In this document: piece by piece, positions 1 to 9,422 of the stretch
Layout: each line of letters starts with the position of its first letter
How positions within the stretch are numbered: the first letter of the stretch is position 1
Assembly: GCF_000759835.1 (NCBI RefSeq)
Contig: NZ_BBNB01000015.1
Location: 62,001-126,000, forward strand
Direction: 5' to 3'
Source of the DNA: Citrobacter sedlakii NBRC 105722
GTDB lineage: Bacteria > Pseudomonadota > Gammaproteobacteria > Enterobacterales > Enterobacteriaceae
DNA length: 64,000 nt
Position numbers and translations under genes: made by a program
The notes under the pieces: generated by a model
What the model saw: the letters and a program-made list of their open reading frames with translations, nothing else
The model's database searches: none
Told to the model about the DNA's origin: nothing

Positions 1-1054
<1,054 letters not shown>

Positions 1055-1261
1055 TCATTCATCCTTTGTATTACGTGTTGATCAAAGCATGGCGTTGAAT
1101 GGCGCCATGAACCCAACATATTTACAGAATATTACCTGCCCTGGTTAGCTAAAGCTGGCATTTGTTTTACTTTTTAGCCGCATAAAGTCAAAATTAAGAC
1201 TTCGTTACGGTTTCCAGAGGATCCCGGTGACCGGCGAGTATACCTGAAGAAAGGACTTTAG

Positions 1262-2239
1262 ATGCTTTTAGCAACGGCGCTGTTAATTATTGGTTTACTT
1301 CTGGTCGTCTACGGCGCCGACCGTCTGGTGTTCGCCGCGTCTATTTTATGCCGAACGTTGGGGGTCCCGCCGCTGATCATCGGCATGACGGTGGTCAGTA
1401 TCGGCACGTCGTTGCCAGAGATCATCGTTTCGCTCGCCGCCTCCCTGCACGGGCAACTGGATCTCGCCGTTGGCACCGCGATCGGATCCAATATCACCAA
1501 TATCCTGTTGATCCTGGGGCTTGCCGCGCTGATCCACCCCTTTACCGTGCATTCCGATATTCTGCGTCGCGAATTACCGTTAATGTTGCTGGTCAGCGTA
1601 GTGGCCGGTTCCGTACTTTACGACGGCCAGCTAAGCCGTAGCGATGGCATATTTTTGCTGTTGTTAGCGGTGTTATGGCTGCTGTTCATTGTTAAAATCG
1701 CCCGTCTGGCCGAACGCCAGGGCAATGACAGCCTCACCCGCGAACAACTGGCGGAGCTACCGCGCGAAGGCGGGCTGCCGGTGGCGTTTTTATGGCTGGG
1801 CATCGCGCTTATCATAATGCCGATGGCCACCCGCATGGTGGTTGATAACGCCACCGTTATTGCCAATTACTTTGCGATGAGCGAACTGACCATCGGCCTG
1901 ACGGTTATCGCTATCGGCACCAGCCTGCCGGAGTTGGCGACCGCGATTGCCGGCGTGCGTAAAGGTGAGAACGATATCGCGGTAGGCAATATTATTGGGG
2001 CGAACATTTTTAATCTCGCTCTGGTCCTTGGCCTGCCCGCGCTGCTGACGCCCGGCGAGGTCAACCCGCTGGCGTTTAGCCGCGATTACAGCGTGATGCT
2101 ACTGGTAAGCGTCATTTTTGCATTACTCTGCTGGCGGCGCCCCCGCCAGTCCGGTCGCGGCGCGGGCGTACTGCTGACCGGCGGTTTTATCATATGGCTG
2201 GCGATGTTGTATTGGCTGTCGCCGCTCCTTGTTGGATAA
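1262..2239 (+). CDS. yrbG: YrbG, CaCA-family calcium/sodium antiporter
   Basis: This is a 325-residue inner-membrane protein of the Ca2+:cation antiporter family. It shows the internal duplication of the family: two halves, each carrying an alpha-repeat motif with the sequence IGTSLPE (around residues 46-52 and 219-225), separated by a hydrophilic loop near residues 155-180. The acidic residue in each motif is the expected ion ligand. The length equals that of E. coli YrbG. An AAGGA ribosome binding site lies just before the start. The gene is divergent from mlaF and opens the kdsD-kdsC-lpt run. Its physiological role in enterobacteria is poorly defined; calcium export is inferred from the family. 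Confidence 0.94.
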   Translation: MLLATALLIIGLLLVVYGADRLVFAASILCRTLGVPPLIIGMTVVSIGTSLPEIIVSLAASLHGQLDLAVGTAIGSNITNILLILGLAALIHPFTVHSDILRRELPLMLLVSVVAGSVLYDGQLSRSDGIFLLLLAVLWLLFIVKIARLAERQGNDSLTREQLAELPREGGLPVAFLWLGIALIIMPMATRMVVDNATVIANYFAMSELTIGLTVIAIGTSLPELATAIAGVRKGENDIAVGNIIGANIFNLALVLGLPALLTPGEVNPLAFSRDYSVMLLVSVIFALLCWRRPRQSGRGAGVLLTGGFIIWLAMLYWLSPLLVG

Positions 2240-2252
2240 CTGGAAACAGATT

Positions 2253-3239
2253 ATGTCGCACTTAGCGTTACAACCGGGTTTTGACTTTCAGCAGGCCGGT
2301 AAAGAGGTCCTGGCGATTGAACGTGAAGGCCTGGCGGAGCTTGATCAGTACATCAATCAGGACTTCACCCTCGCCTGTGAGAAGATGTTCAACTGCACTG
2401 GCAAAGTGGTAGTCATGGGCATGGGAAAATCGGGGCATATCGGACGCAAAATGGCCGCGACGTTCGCCAGCACCGGCACGTCCTCCTTTTTTGTGCATCC
2501 GGGTGAAGCCGCCCATGGCGATCTCGGCATGGTAACCTCGCAGGATGTGGTGATTGCCATCTCCAACTCCGGCGAATCCAGCGAGATTGCCGCGTTAATT
2601 CCTGTACTCAAACGCCTCCAGGTGCAGCTTATCTGTATCACTGGCCGGCCAGAAAGCAGCATGGCGCGTGCCGCGGATGTGCATCTGTGTGTTAAAGTAC
2701 CGAAAGAGGCCTGCCCGTTGGGGCTGGCGCCGACCAGCAGCACCACGGCCACATTAGTCATGGGCGATGCGCTGGCGGTGGCATTGTTAAAAGCGCGCGG
2801 GTTTACCGCCGAGGATTTCGCGTTGTCTCATCCGGGCGGCGCGCTGGGGCGTAAACTTTTACTGCGCGTTAACGATATTATGCATACCGGGGATGAAATC
2901 CCCCATGTACGCAAAGACGCCAGCCTGCGCGAGGCGTTGCTGGAAATCACCCGTAAAAATCTCGGTATGACCGTGATTTGCGACGATGCGATGAAGATCG
3001 ACGGTATCTTCACCGACGGCGATTTACGTCGCGTCTTTGATATGGGCGTTGACGTACGCCAGTTAGGTATCGCCGACGTGATGACGCCGGGCGGTATCCG
3101 CGTGCGTCCCGGGATTCTGGCGGTCGATGCGCTGAACTTAATGCAGTCCCGCCATATCACCTCAGTAATGGTTGCCGATGGCGACCAGTTACTCGGTGTG
3201 TTACATATGCATGATCTCCTGCGTGCAGGCGTTGTGTAG
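2253..3239 (+). CDS. kdsD: KdsD, D-arabinose 5-phosphate isomerase
   Basis: This cytoplasmic enzyme converts D-ribulose 5-phosphate to D-arabinose 5-phosphate, the first step of KDO synthesis for lipopolysaccharide. The 328-residue protein has an N-terminal SIS sugar-isomerase domain, with the SNSGES segment and the GMGKSGHIG motif near residue 50, and two C-terminal CBS domains (about 205-328). I start it at the ATG at 2253 (MSHLALQPGF) because this gives exactly the E. coli length; an in-frame ATG at 2229 would add 8 residues and overlap the yrbG end. It lies 13 bases downstream of yrbG. Confidence 0.97.
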   Translation: MSHLALQPGFDFQQAGKEVLAIEREGLAELDQYINQDFTLACEKMFNCTGKVVVMGMGKSGHIGRKMAATFASTGTSSFFVHPGEAAHGDLGMVTSQDVVIAISNSGESSEIAALIPVLKRLQVQLICITGRPESSMARAADVHLCVKVPKEACPLGLAPTSSTTATLVMGDALAVALLKARGFTAEDFALSHPGGALGRKLLLRVNDIMHTGDEIPHVRKDASLREALLEITRKNLGMTVICDDAMKIDGIFTDGDLRRVFDMGVDVRQLGIADVMTPGGIRVRPGILAVDALNLMQSRHITSVMVADGDQLLGVLHMHDLLRAGVV

Positions 3240-3258
3240 CAATTCAAGGATAAAAGAA

Positions 3259-3825
3259 ATGAGTAAAGCAGGTGCGTCGCTTGCGACCTGTTATGGCCCC
3301 GTTAGCGCTGAAGTCATCGCCAAAGCAGAGAACATTCGGCTGCTGATTCTTGACGTCGACGGCGTGCTGTCGGATGGACTGATTTACATGGGTAACAACG
3401 GTGAAGAGCTAAAAGCCTTTAACGTACGCGACGGTTACGGCATCCGCTGTGCGCTGACGTCTGATATCGACGTTGCCATTATTACCGGGCGAAAGGCTAA
3501 ACTGGTAGAAGATCGCTGCGCCACCCTGGGGATCACCCATCTGTATCAGGGCCAGTCTGACAAGCTGCTGGCGTTTCACGATCTGCTGGATAAGCTGGCG
3601 ATTGCTCCGGAAAACGTGGCGTACGTCGGCGATGACCTGATCGACTGGCCAGTGATGGAAAAAATCGGCCTGAGCGTCGCGGTCGCGGATGCGCATCCGT
3701 TACTGATTCCGCGCGCGGATTACGTCACGAAAATCGCTGGCGGACGCGGTGCGGTACGGGAAGTGTGCGATTTACTCCTGCTGGCGCAGGGTAAGCTTGA
3801 TGAGGCCAAAGGGCAATCGATATGA
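3259..3825 (+). CDS. kdsC: KdsC, KDO 8-phosphate phosphatase
   Basis: This HAD-superfamily phosphatase hydrolyses KDO 8-phosphate to KDO, the third step of the KDO pathway. The nucleophile motif LDVDGVLSDG puts the two catalytic aspartates at residues 32 and 34; the later GDDLIDWPVM segment supplies the metal-binding acidic pair. It is a cap-less C0-type HAD of 188 residues, the E. coli length, when started at the ATG at 3259 after a weak AAGGA. A longer frame into kdsD (from 3172) is unlikely because it would be read through the kdsD coding end. Its stop overlaps the lptC start as ATGA. Confidence 0.97.
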   Translation: MSKAGASLATCYGPVSAEVIAKAENIRLLILDVDGVLSDGLIYMGNNGEELKAFNVRDGYGIRCALTSDIDVAIITGRKAKLVEDRCATLGITHLYQGQSDKLLAFHDLLDKLAIAPENVAYVGDDLIDWPVMEKIGLSVAVADAHPLLIPRADYVTKIAGGRGAVREVCDLLLLAQGKLDEAKGQSI

Positions 3826-4397
3826 GTAAAGCCAGACGTTGGGTTATCATTCTACTGTCGTTGGCCGTGCTGGTGCTGATTGGTATTAATCTGGCCGATA
3901 AAGACGATACCGCGCAGGTGGTGGTGAACACGAGCGATCCCACTTATAAGAGCGAGCATACCGATACCGTCGTGTACAGCCCGGAAGGCGCGCTGAGCTA
4001 TCGTTTAATTGCGCAGAACGTTGAGTATTTCTCGGATGAAGCCATTTCGTGGTTTACTCAACCGGTATTAACCACCTTTGATAAGGACAAGGTCCCTACG
4101 TGGTCAATCAAGGCGGATAAAGCCAAGCTGACCGACGATCGGATGCTGTATCTGTATGGTCACGTTGAAGTCAACGCGCTGGTGCCTGACGCTCAACTTC
4201 GCAAAATTACCACCGATAACGCGCAGATCAACCTCGTGACGCAGGATGTCACGTCTGAGGATCTTGTCACGTTATACGGAACAACATTTAACTCCAGCGG
4301 ACTGAAAATGCGCGGCAACTTACGCAGCAAGAACGCCGAGCTGATTGAAAAGGTTAGAACCTCCTATGAAATTCAAAACAAACAAACTCAGCCTTAA
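3822..4397 (+). CDS. lptC: LptC, LPS export subunit in the inner membrane
   Basis: LptC is a bitopic inner-membrane protein that receives LPS from LptB2FG and passes it to LptA. The 191-residue protein has one N-terminal membrane helix (about residues 7-25, WVIILLSLAVLVLIGINL) and a periplasmic beta-jellyroll. It matches the E. coli length of 191. The start overlaps the kdsC stop by four bases, and its last 32 bases overlap lptA in another frame, so the three are translationally packed. A sigma-E type promoter may lie within its 3' part. Confidence 0.97.
   Translation: MSKARRWVIILLSLAVLVLIGINLADKDDTAQVVVNTSDPTYKSEHTDTVVYSPEGALSYRLIAQNVEYFSDEAISWFTQPVLTTFDKDKVPTWSIKADKAKLTDDRMLYLYGHVEVNALVPDAQLRKITTDNAQINLVTQDVTSEDLVTLYGTTFNSSGLKMRGNLRSKNAELIEKVRTSYEIQNKQTQP
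4278..4305 (+). promoter_or_regulatory. Possible sigma-E promoter for lptA inside lptC
   Basis: Within lptC a GGAACAA element at 4278-4284 is followed after 16 bases by ACTGA at 4301-4305. This resembles the sigma-E pattern GGAACTT, 15-16 bases, TCTGA. E. coli is known to have a stress-inducible promoter upstream of lptA, within or near lptC. The match is partial, so the assignment is inference. Confidence 0.45.
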
Positions 4398-4920
4398 TCT
4401 TGTGCTTGCCAGCGCCCTTCTGGCCGCCAGCATTCCAGCGTTCGCCGTCACCGGCGATACCGAGCAGCCGATCCATATCGAGTCGGACCAGCAGTCTCTG
4501 GATATGCAAGGTAACGTCGTCACCTTCACCGGCAATGTCGTCGTGACCCAGGGCACCATTAAAATCAACGCCGATAAAGTTGTCGTGACCCGCCCGGGCG
4601 GCGAAGAAGGCAAAGAGGTCATTGACGGCTTCGGCAACCCGGCCACTTTCTATCAAATGCAGGACAACGGGAAGCCGGTCAAAGGCCACGCCTCGAAGAT
4701 GCACTACGAGCTGGCGAAAGACTTCGTCGTGCTTACCGGCAATGCTTACCTGGAACAGCTCGACAGCAACATCACCGGCGATAAGATTACCTATCTGGTG
4801 AAAGAGCAAAAAATGCAGGCGTTCAGCGAGAAAGGCAAGCGCGTGACCACCGTTCTGGTACCGTCCCAGTTGCAGGACAAAAATAAAGACCAGGCTCCGG
4901 CTCAGAAAAAGAGTAACTAA
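4366..4920 (+). CDS. lptA: LptA, periplasmic LPS bridge protein
   Basis: LptA polymerises into the periplasmic bridge that carries LPS from LptC to LptD. Starting at MKFKTNKLSLNLVL gives 184 residues with a clear signal peptide cleaved after AFA (about residue 27), then an OstA/jellyroll domain and a short basic tail. E. coli LptA is 185 residues. An in-frame ATG 21 bases upstream (4345) would place extra charged residues before the signal peptide and is not chosen. The first 32 bases overlap lptC, and lptB follows after 6 bases. Confidence 0.97.
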   Translation: MKFKTNKLSLNLVLASALLAASIPAFAVTGDTEQPIHIESDQQSLDMQGNVVTFTGNVVVTQGTIKINADKVVVTRPGGEEGKEVIDGFGNPATFYQMQDNGKPVKGHASKMHYELAKDFVVLTGNAYLEQLDSNITGDKITYLVKEQKMQAFSEKGKRVTTVLVPSQLQDKNKDQAPAQKKSN

Positions 4921-4926
4921 TTCGTT

Positions 4927-5652
4927 ATGGCAACATTAACTGCAAAGAATCTGGCGAAGGCCTACAAAGGCCGCCGCGTCGTGGAAGATGTCAGTCTGAC
5001 CGTTAACTCAGGCGAAATTGTCGGTCTGCTCGGGCCTAACGGCGCGGGTAAAACCACCACGTTCTATATGGTGGTCGGCATTGTGCCGCGCGACGCCGGT
5101 AACATCATCATTGATGATGAAGACATCAGTTTGCTGCCGCTGCACGCCCGCGCGCGCCGCGGTATTGGCTATCTGCCGCAGGAAGCATCGATCTTCCGCC
5201 GCCTGAGCGTGTTCGATAACCTGATGGCGGTACTGCAAATTCGCGACGATCTTACCAGCGAGCAACGCGAAGATCGCGCCAACGAGCTGATGGAAGAATT
5301 TCACATTGAGCACCTGCGCGACAGCATGGGACAGTCGCTTTCCGGGGGCGAACGCCGCCGTGTCGAGATCGCCCGCGCGCTGGCCGCAAACCCGAAATTT
5401 ATCCTGCTTGATGAACCGTTTGCGGGCGTTGACCCGATCTCCGTCATCGACATCAAACGTATCATTGAGCACCTGCGCGACAGCGGCCTGGGCGTTCTGA
5501 TCACCGACCATAACGTCCGTGAAACGCTGGCAGTATGTGAACGCGCCTATATCGTCAGCCAGGGACATCTGATCGCCCACGGCACGCCAACGGAAATTCT
5601 CCAGGATGAACACGTTAAGCGCGTATACCTTGGGGAAGACTTCAGACTCTGA
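4927..5652 (+). CDS. lptB: LptB, LPS export ABC transporter ATPase
   Basis: LptB is the cytoplasmic ATPase dimer that powers extraction of LPS from the inner membrane by LptFG. The 241-residue protein has Walker A GPNGAGKT at 36-43, a Q-loop near residue 85, the signature LSGGE at 138-142, Walker B FILLDE at 158-163 with catalytic Glu163, and switch His195. Its length matches E. coli. It lies 6 bases after lptA and 47 bases before rpoN in the same direction, so LPS transport and sigma-54 genes probably share readthrough transcription. Confidence 0.98.
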   Translation: MATLTAKNLAKAYKGRRVVEDVSLTVNSGEIVGLLGPNGAGKTTTFYMVVGIVPRDAGNIIIDDEDISLLPLHARARRGIGYLPQEASIFRRLSVFDNLMAVLQIRDDLTSEQREDRANELMEEFHIEHLRDSMGQSLSGGERRRVEIARALAANPKFILLDEPFAGVDPISVIDIKRIIEHLRDSGLGVLITDHNVRETLAVCERAYIVSQGHLIAHGTPTEILQDEHVKRVYLGEDFRL

Positions 5653-5699
5653 TAGGGTAGAAGTTCGCGACGTTATAGCGGGGGAAAACGACTCTGAAC

Positions 5700-7133
5700 A
5701 TGAAGCAAGGTTTGCAACTCAGGCTCAGCCAACAATTGGCGATGACGCCGCAACTTCAGCAGGCTATCCGTCTGCTGCAGCTGTCCACGCTGGAACTTCA
5801 GCAGGAGCTGCAACAGGCGCTGGAAAGCAATCCGCTGCTTGAGCAAACCGACGTTCATGATGAAGTGGAAACCCGCGAAACGCAGGACAGCGAAACGCTG
5901 GACGCCGCCGACGCGCTCGAGCAAAAAGAGATGCCGGAAGAGCTGCCGCTCGACGCCAGTTGGGATGAGATCTATACCGCCGGTACGCCATCCGGCACCA
6001 GCGGAGATTACATCGACGACGAGCTTCCCGTTTATCAGGGCGAGACCACCCAGTCCCTTCAGGATTACCTGATGTGGCAGGTGGAGCTGACGCCCTTCTC
6101 CGATACAGACCGCGCGATAGCCACTTCCATCGTTGATGCCGTGGATGACACCGGATATCTCACCGTCTCTCTGGAAGACATTCTCGACAGCATGGGCGAC
6201 GAGGAGGTGGACATTGATGAGGTCGAAGCGGTCCTGAAACGCATCCAGCGCTTTGATCCGGTTGGCGTGGCGGCGAAAGATCTGCGCGACTGTCTGCTGA
6301 TCCAACTGTCCCAGTTTGATAAGGCCACCCCGTTTCTCGACGAAGCCCGGCTGATCGTCAGCGATCACCTTGATCTGCTGGCGAATCATGACTTCCGCAC
6401 CCTGATGCGCGTGACGCGCCTGAAAGAAGACGTGCTGAAAGAGGCGGTCAATTTTATCCAGTCGCTCGATCCCAGGCCCGGCCAGTCGATCCAGACCAGT
6501 GAACCTGAATACGTCATTCCGGATGTACTGGTGCGTAAGCACAATGGCCGCTGGACGGTCGAACTGAACGGCGACAGCATCCCCCGGCTGCAGATCAATC
6601 AGCACTATGCGGCAATGTGTAGCGGCGGGCGTAACGATGCCGACAGTCAGTACATTCGCAGCAATTTGCAGGACGCGAAATGGCTGATTAAAAGCCTGGA
6701 GAGCCGTAACGATACGCTCCTGCGCGTCAGCCGCTGTATCGTCGAGCAACAGCAGGCCTTCTTTGAGCAGGGCGAAGAATTTATGAAACCGATGGTGCTG
6801 GCGGATATCGCCCAGGCCGTCGAAATGCACGAATCAACCATTTCCCGTGTGACCACGCAGAAATACCTGCACAGTCCGCGCGGCATTTTTGAACTGAAGT
6901 ATTTTTTCTCCAGCCATGTGAACACCGAAGGCGGTGGCGAAGCGTCCTCCACGGCTATCCGCGCGCTGGTGAAAAAGCTGATTGCGGCCGAAAACCCCGC
7001 GAAACCGCTGAGCGACAGCAAGTTAACATCTTTGCTGTCGGAACAGGGTATCATGGTGGCGCGCCGCACCGTTGCGAAGTACCGAGAGTCTTTATCCATT
7101 CCGCCGTCGAATCAGCGTAAACAGCTGGTTTGA
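5700..7133 (+). CDS. rpoN: RpoN, RNA polymerase sigma-54 factor
   Basis: Sigma-54 directs RNA polymerase to -24/-12 promoters, for nitrogen assimilation among other uses, and needs enhancer-binding ATPase activators. The 477-residue protein has the glutamine-rich Region I (about residues 1-50, with [15 protein letters not shown]), an acidic Region II, the core-binding domain, a helix-turn-helix near residues 365-385 (starting [10 protein letters not shown]) and the diagnostic RpoN box [10 protein letters not shown] at 454-463. The length is that of E. coli RpoN. It is followed by hpf, ptsN, rapZ and npr, the usual rpoN neighbourhood. Confidence 0.98.
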   Translation: MKQGLQLRLSQQLAMTPQLQQAIRLLQLSTLELQQELQQALESNPLLEQTDVHDEVETRETQDSETLDAADALEQKEMPEELPLDASWDEIYTAGTPSGTSGDYIDDELPVYQGETTQSLQDYLMWQVELTPFSDTDRAIATSIVDAVDDTGYLTVSLEDILDSMGDEEVDIDEVEAVLKRIQRFDPVGVAAKDLRDCLLIQLSQFDKATPFLDEARLIVSDHLDLLANHDFRTLMRVTRLKEDVLKEAVNFIQSLDPRPGQSIQTSEPEYVIPDVLVRKHNGRWTVELNGDSIPRLQINQHYAAMCSGGRNDADSQYIRSNLQDAKWLIKSLESRNDTLLRVSRCIVEQQQAFFEQGEEFMKPMVLADIAQAVEMHESTISRVTTQKYLHSPRGIFELKYFFSSHVNTEGGGEASSTAIRALVKKLIAAENPAKPLSDSKLTSLLSEQGIMVARRTVAKYRESLSIPPSNQRKQLV

Positions 7134-7155
7134 CCCAACCGATAAGGAAGACACT

Positions 7156-7443
7156 ATGCAGCTCAACATCACTGGAAACAACGTCGAGATCACTGAAGCC
7201 CTGCGCGACTTCGTCAATACCAAGTTCGCGAAGCTCGAACAGTATTTCGACAGAATCAATCAGGTCTACATTGTGTTGAAAGTGGAGAAGGTCACCCACA
7301 TCTCGGATGCAACCCTGCACGTCAACGGTGGCGAAATTCACGCCAGTGCGGAAGGTCAGGACATGTATGCCGCCATTGACGGCTTAATCGATAAGCTGGC
7401 AAGACAGCTGACCAAACATAAAGATAAACTGAAACAACACTAA
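7156..7443 (+). CDS. hpf: HPF, short-form ribosome hibernation promoting factor
   Basis: HPF binds the 30S subunit in stationary phase and helps RMF convert ribosomes to inactive 100S dimers. The 95-residue protein starts MQLNITGNNVEITEAL and contains only the small YfiA/S30AE domain, the short gamma-proteobacterial form. The start at 7156 follows an AAGGAAG ribosome binding site 22 bases after rpoN; the open frame extends into rpoN (from 7072) but the longer version would be a coding overlap without a good start signal. Length matches E. coli HPF. Confidence 0.96.
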   Translation: MQLNITGNNVEITEALRDFVNTKFAKLEQYFDRINQVYIVLKVEKVTHISDATLHVNGGEIHASAEGQDMYAAIDGLIDKLARQLTKHKDKLKQH

Positions 7444-7471
7444 TTGTCCGGGCAGTTAGCGGGTGCAGGAC

Positions 7472-7548
7472 GGCCTGTTGTGTACAACAACGGGCCATTT
7501 GTACAGTTAGCGCTCCGAACCTGTTTTCTCACTTGAAGGGGCAGGTTC
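7472..7548 (+). other. Two RNA hairpins between hpf and ptsN
   Basis: The 117-base hpf-ptsN gap holds two inverted repeats. The first is a 10-base stem with one G-U pair at 7472-7496 (GGCCTGTTGT pairing with ACAACGGGCC). The second is GAACCTG at 7517-7523 pairing with CAGGTTC at 7542-7548, just before the ptsN start. Neither is followed by a T run, so they look like mRNA processing or stability elements rather than terminators. Confidence 0.5.
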
Positions 7549-7560
7549 TTAGGTGAAATT

Positions 7561-8052
7561 ATGATAAATAACGATACAACTCTACAACTGAGCAGTGTAC
7601 TTAACCAGGAATGTACACGCAGCGGCGTGCATTGCCAGAGCAAAAAACGCGCGCTGGAGATTATCAGTGAACTGGCGGCAAAGCAGCTAAGTTTGCCTCC
7701 ACAGATCGTTTTTGAAGCGATCCTGACGCGGGAAAAGATGGGCAGTACTGGCATCGGCAACGGCATCGCCATCCCACACGGTAAAGTGGAAGAAGATACC
7801 TTGCGGGCCGTAGGCGTGTTTGTGCAACTGGAAACGCCGATTGCTTTCGACGCGATCGATAATCAACCGGTGGATCTGCTCTTTGCCCTGCTGGTGCCCG
7901 CGGATCAAACCAAAACGCATCTGCACACGCTGTCTTTAGTCGCCAAGCGTCTGGCGGATAAAACCATTTGTCGCCGGCTTCGCGCTGCGCAAAGCGATGA
8001 AGAGCTGTATCAAATCATCACTGACACAGAAGGTCGCCAGGATGATGAGTAA
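7561..8052 (+). CDS. ptsN: PtsN, nitrogen-related enzyme IIA (EIIA-Ntr)
   Basis: This is the terminal phosphocarrier of the PTS-Ntr relay (PtsP, Npr, PtsN). It regulates potassium transport and other functions by its phosphorylation state and transports no sugar. The 163-residue EIIA domain of the fructose/mannitol type has the phosphorylated histidine at position 73 in the GIAIPHGK motif. Its length matches E. coli. It lies in the rpoN-hpf-ptsN-rapZ-npr cluster, with npr, which encodes its phosphate donor, two genes downstream. Confidence 0.97.
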   Translation: MINNDTTLQLSSVLNQECTRSGVHCQSKKRALEIISELAAKQLSLPPQIVFEAILTREKMGSTGIGNGIAIPHGKVEEDTLRAVGVFVQLETPIAFDAIDNQPVDLLFALLVPADQTKTHLHTLSLVAKRLADKTICRRLRAAQSDEELYQIITDTEGRQDDE

Positions 8053-8097
8053 GCGCGTAAAACACTCCCCTTTTGACGTGGTGAGGAGAAACAGTAC

Positions 8098-8952
8098 ATG
8101 GTACTGATGATCGTCAGCGGTCGTTCAGGGTCAGGTAAATCTGTCGCCCTGCGGGCGCTGGAAGATATGGGTTTTTACTGCGTGGATAACCTTCCCGTGG
8201 TGCTGTTGCCCGATCTGGCTCGCACGCTTGCCGAACGCCAGATCTCGGCAGCCGTCAGTATTGACGTGCGCAACATGCCTGAATCCCCGGAGATCTTCGA
8301 GCAGGCGATGAACAACCTGCCCGATGCGTTCTCACCGCAGTTGCTGTTCCTTGACGCCGATCGCAACACTCTGATTCGCCGTTACAGCGATACACGTCGT
8401 CTGCATCCTCTTTCCAGTAAAAACCTCTCCCTGGAAAGCGCGATCGATCAGGAAAGCGACCTGCTGGAGCCGCTACGCTCCCGCGCCGACCTGATTGTCG
8501 ATACTTCAGAAATGTCGGTACATGAGCTGGCGGAAATGCTACGCACCCGATTACTGGGGAAACGCGAGCGCGAACTGACGATGGTGTTTGAGTCCTTTGG
8601 CTTTAAGCACGGCATCCCGATTGATGCCGACTATGTTTTCGACGTGCGCTTTCTGCCAAACCCGCACTGGGACCCGAAGCTACGGCCCATGACCGGTCTC
8701 GACAAACCCGTTGCCGCTTTTCTCGACAGGCACACAGAAGTACACAATTTTATTTACCAGACGCGCAGCTATCTTGAGCTATGGTTACCGATGCTGGAAA
8801 CCAACAACCGTAGCTATCTGACCGTAGCCATCGGCTGTACCGGCGGGAAGCACCGTTCGGTGTATATTGCAGAACAGCTGGCAGACTACTTCCGCTCGCG
8901 CGGTAAAAACGTTCAGTCGCGCCATCGTACGCTGGAAAAACGCAAAACATGA
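8098..8952 (+). CDS. rapZ: RapZ, RNase adapter for the GlmY/GlmZ sRNAs
   Basis: RapZ binds the sRNA GlmZ and delivers it to RNase E, and senses glucosamine 6-phosphate, thereby controlling GlmS and cell-wall precursor supply. The 284-residue protein has an N-terminal P-loop (GRSGSGKS at residues 8-15) and a C-terminal RNA-binding domain with the conserved GCTGGKHRS motif at 246-254, plus a basic tail RTLEKRKT. All features and the length match E. coli RapZ (formerly YvcJ/YhbJ family). Its stop overlaps the npr start as ATGA. Confidence 0.97.
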   Translation: MVLMIVSGRSGSGKSVALRALEDMGFYCVDNLPVVLLPDLARTLAERQISAAVSIDVRNMPESPEIFEQAMNNLPDAFSPQLLFLDADRNTLIRRYSDTRRLHPLSSKNLSLESAIDQESDLLEPLRSRADLIVDTSEMSVHELAEMLRTRLLGKRERELTMVFESFGFKHGIPIDADYVFDVRFLPNPHWDPKLRPMTGLDKPVAAFLDRHTEVHNFIYQTRSYLELWLPMLETNNRSYLTVAIGCTGGKHRSVYIAEQLADYFRSRGKNVQSRHRTLEKRKT

Positions 8953-9221
8953 CCGTGAAGCAAACTGTGGAAGTCACCAACAAGCTGGGCATGCATGCCC
9001 GGCCTGCGATGAAGCTTTTCGAATTAATGCAGGGGTTTGACGCCGAAGTTCTGTTACGTAACGATGAAGGCACCGAAGCCGAAGCCAACAGCGTCATTGC
9101 GCTGCTGATGCTGGACTCGGCGAAAGGCCGCCAGATTGAAATTGAAGCCTCAGGCCCGCAGGAAGTCGAGGCGCTGGCTGCGGTGATCGCCTTGTTCAAT
9201 TCAGGATTCGACGAAGACTAA
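8949..9221 (+). CDS. npr: NPr, HPr-like phosphocarrier of PTS-Ntr
   Basis: NPr (ptsO) passes phosphate from PtsP to PtsN. The 90-residue protein has the HPr fold and the phosphorylated histidine at residue 16 in the GMHARPA motif. Length is that of E. coli NPr. It overlaps rapZ by four bases and is the last gene of the rpoN cluster, followed by a clear intrinsic terminator. Confidence 0.97.
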   Translation: MTVKQTVEVTNKLGMHARPAMKLFELMQGFDAEVLLRNDEGTEAEANSVIALLMLDSAKGRQIEIEASGPQEVEALAAVIALFNSGFDED

Positions 9222-9256
9222 GTCTCCGGTTGACCGCAATTAAGATCTTCACAGAA

Positions 9257-9277
9257 AACGCCGCCCGGCGTTTTTTT
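9257..9277 (+). terminator. Intrinsic terminator after npr
   Basis: An AACGCCG/CGGCGTT stem with a tiny loop is followed by a run of seven T residues. It sits about 35 bases after npr and ends the rpoN-npr transcription unit before yrbL. Confidence 0.88.
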
Positions 9278-9330
9278 ATTCTCACGCTCTCCGTTTGTAC
9301 ATTTTGTGCGCTTTTTTCTCTAAGAATAAC

Positions 9331-9347
9331 CTTAAGAAAACCTTAAG
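9331..9347 (+). promoter_or_regulatory. PmrA (BasR)-type box upstream of yrbL
   Basis: Two CTTAAG half-sites at 9331-9336 and 9342-9347 are separated by five bases, an exact fit to the PmrA pattern YTTAAK-N5-YTTAAK. The centre lies 23 bases upstream of the centre of the PhoP-like box. Work in Salmonella and E. coli describes yrbL as a PhoP/PmrA-linked promoter; binding here is inferred from sequence. Confidence 0.7.
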
Positions 9348-9353
9348 GCCGCT

Positions 9354-9387
9354 CGTTTAGGTTTCATTTACTTTGGTTGTCCATACT
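9354..9387 (+). promoter_or_regulatory. PhoP-type box and -10 element of yrbL
   Basis: CGTTTA at 9354-9359 and CATTTA at 9365-9370, five bases apart, resemble the PhoP direct repeat (T/G)GTTTA-N5-(T/G)GTTTA. A -10 candidate CATACT lies at 9382-9387, 11 bases after the box, so the box replaces the -35 as in typical PhoP-activated promoters. The second half-site is imperfect. Confidence 0.6.
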
Positions 9388-9422
9388 GGATTATTGTCAG
9401 TAAATATTTCCAGGATACCCTC

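Noticed and set aside
1088-1109. CATGGCG/CGCCATG inverted repeat between mlaF and yrbG
   Set aside because: Short and without a nearby regulatory element; could be chance or a weak operator.
5673-6830. 385-codon frame opposite rpoN
   Set aside because: Antisense shadow of a well-conserved gene; no recognisable domain or ribosome binding site.
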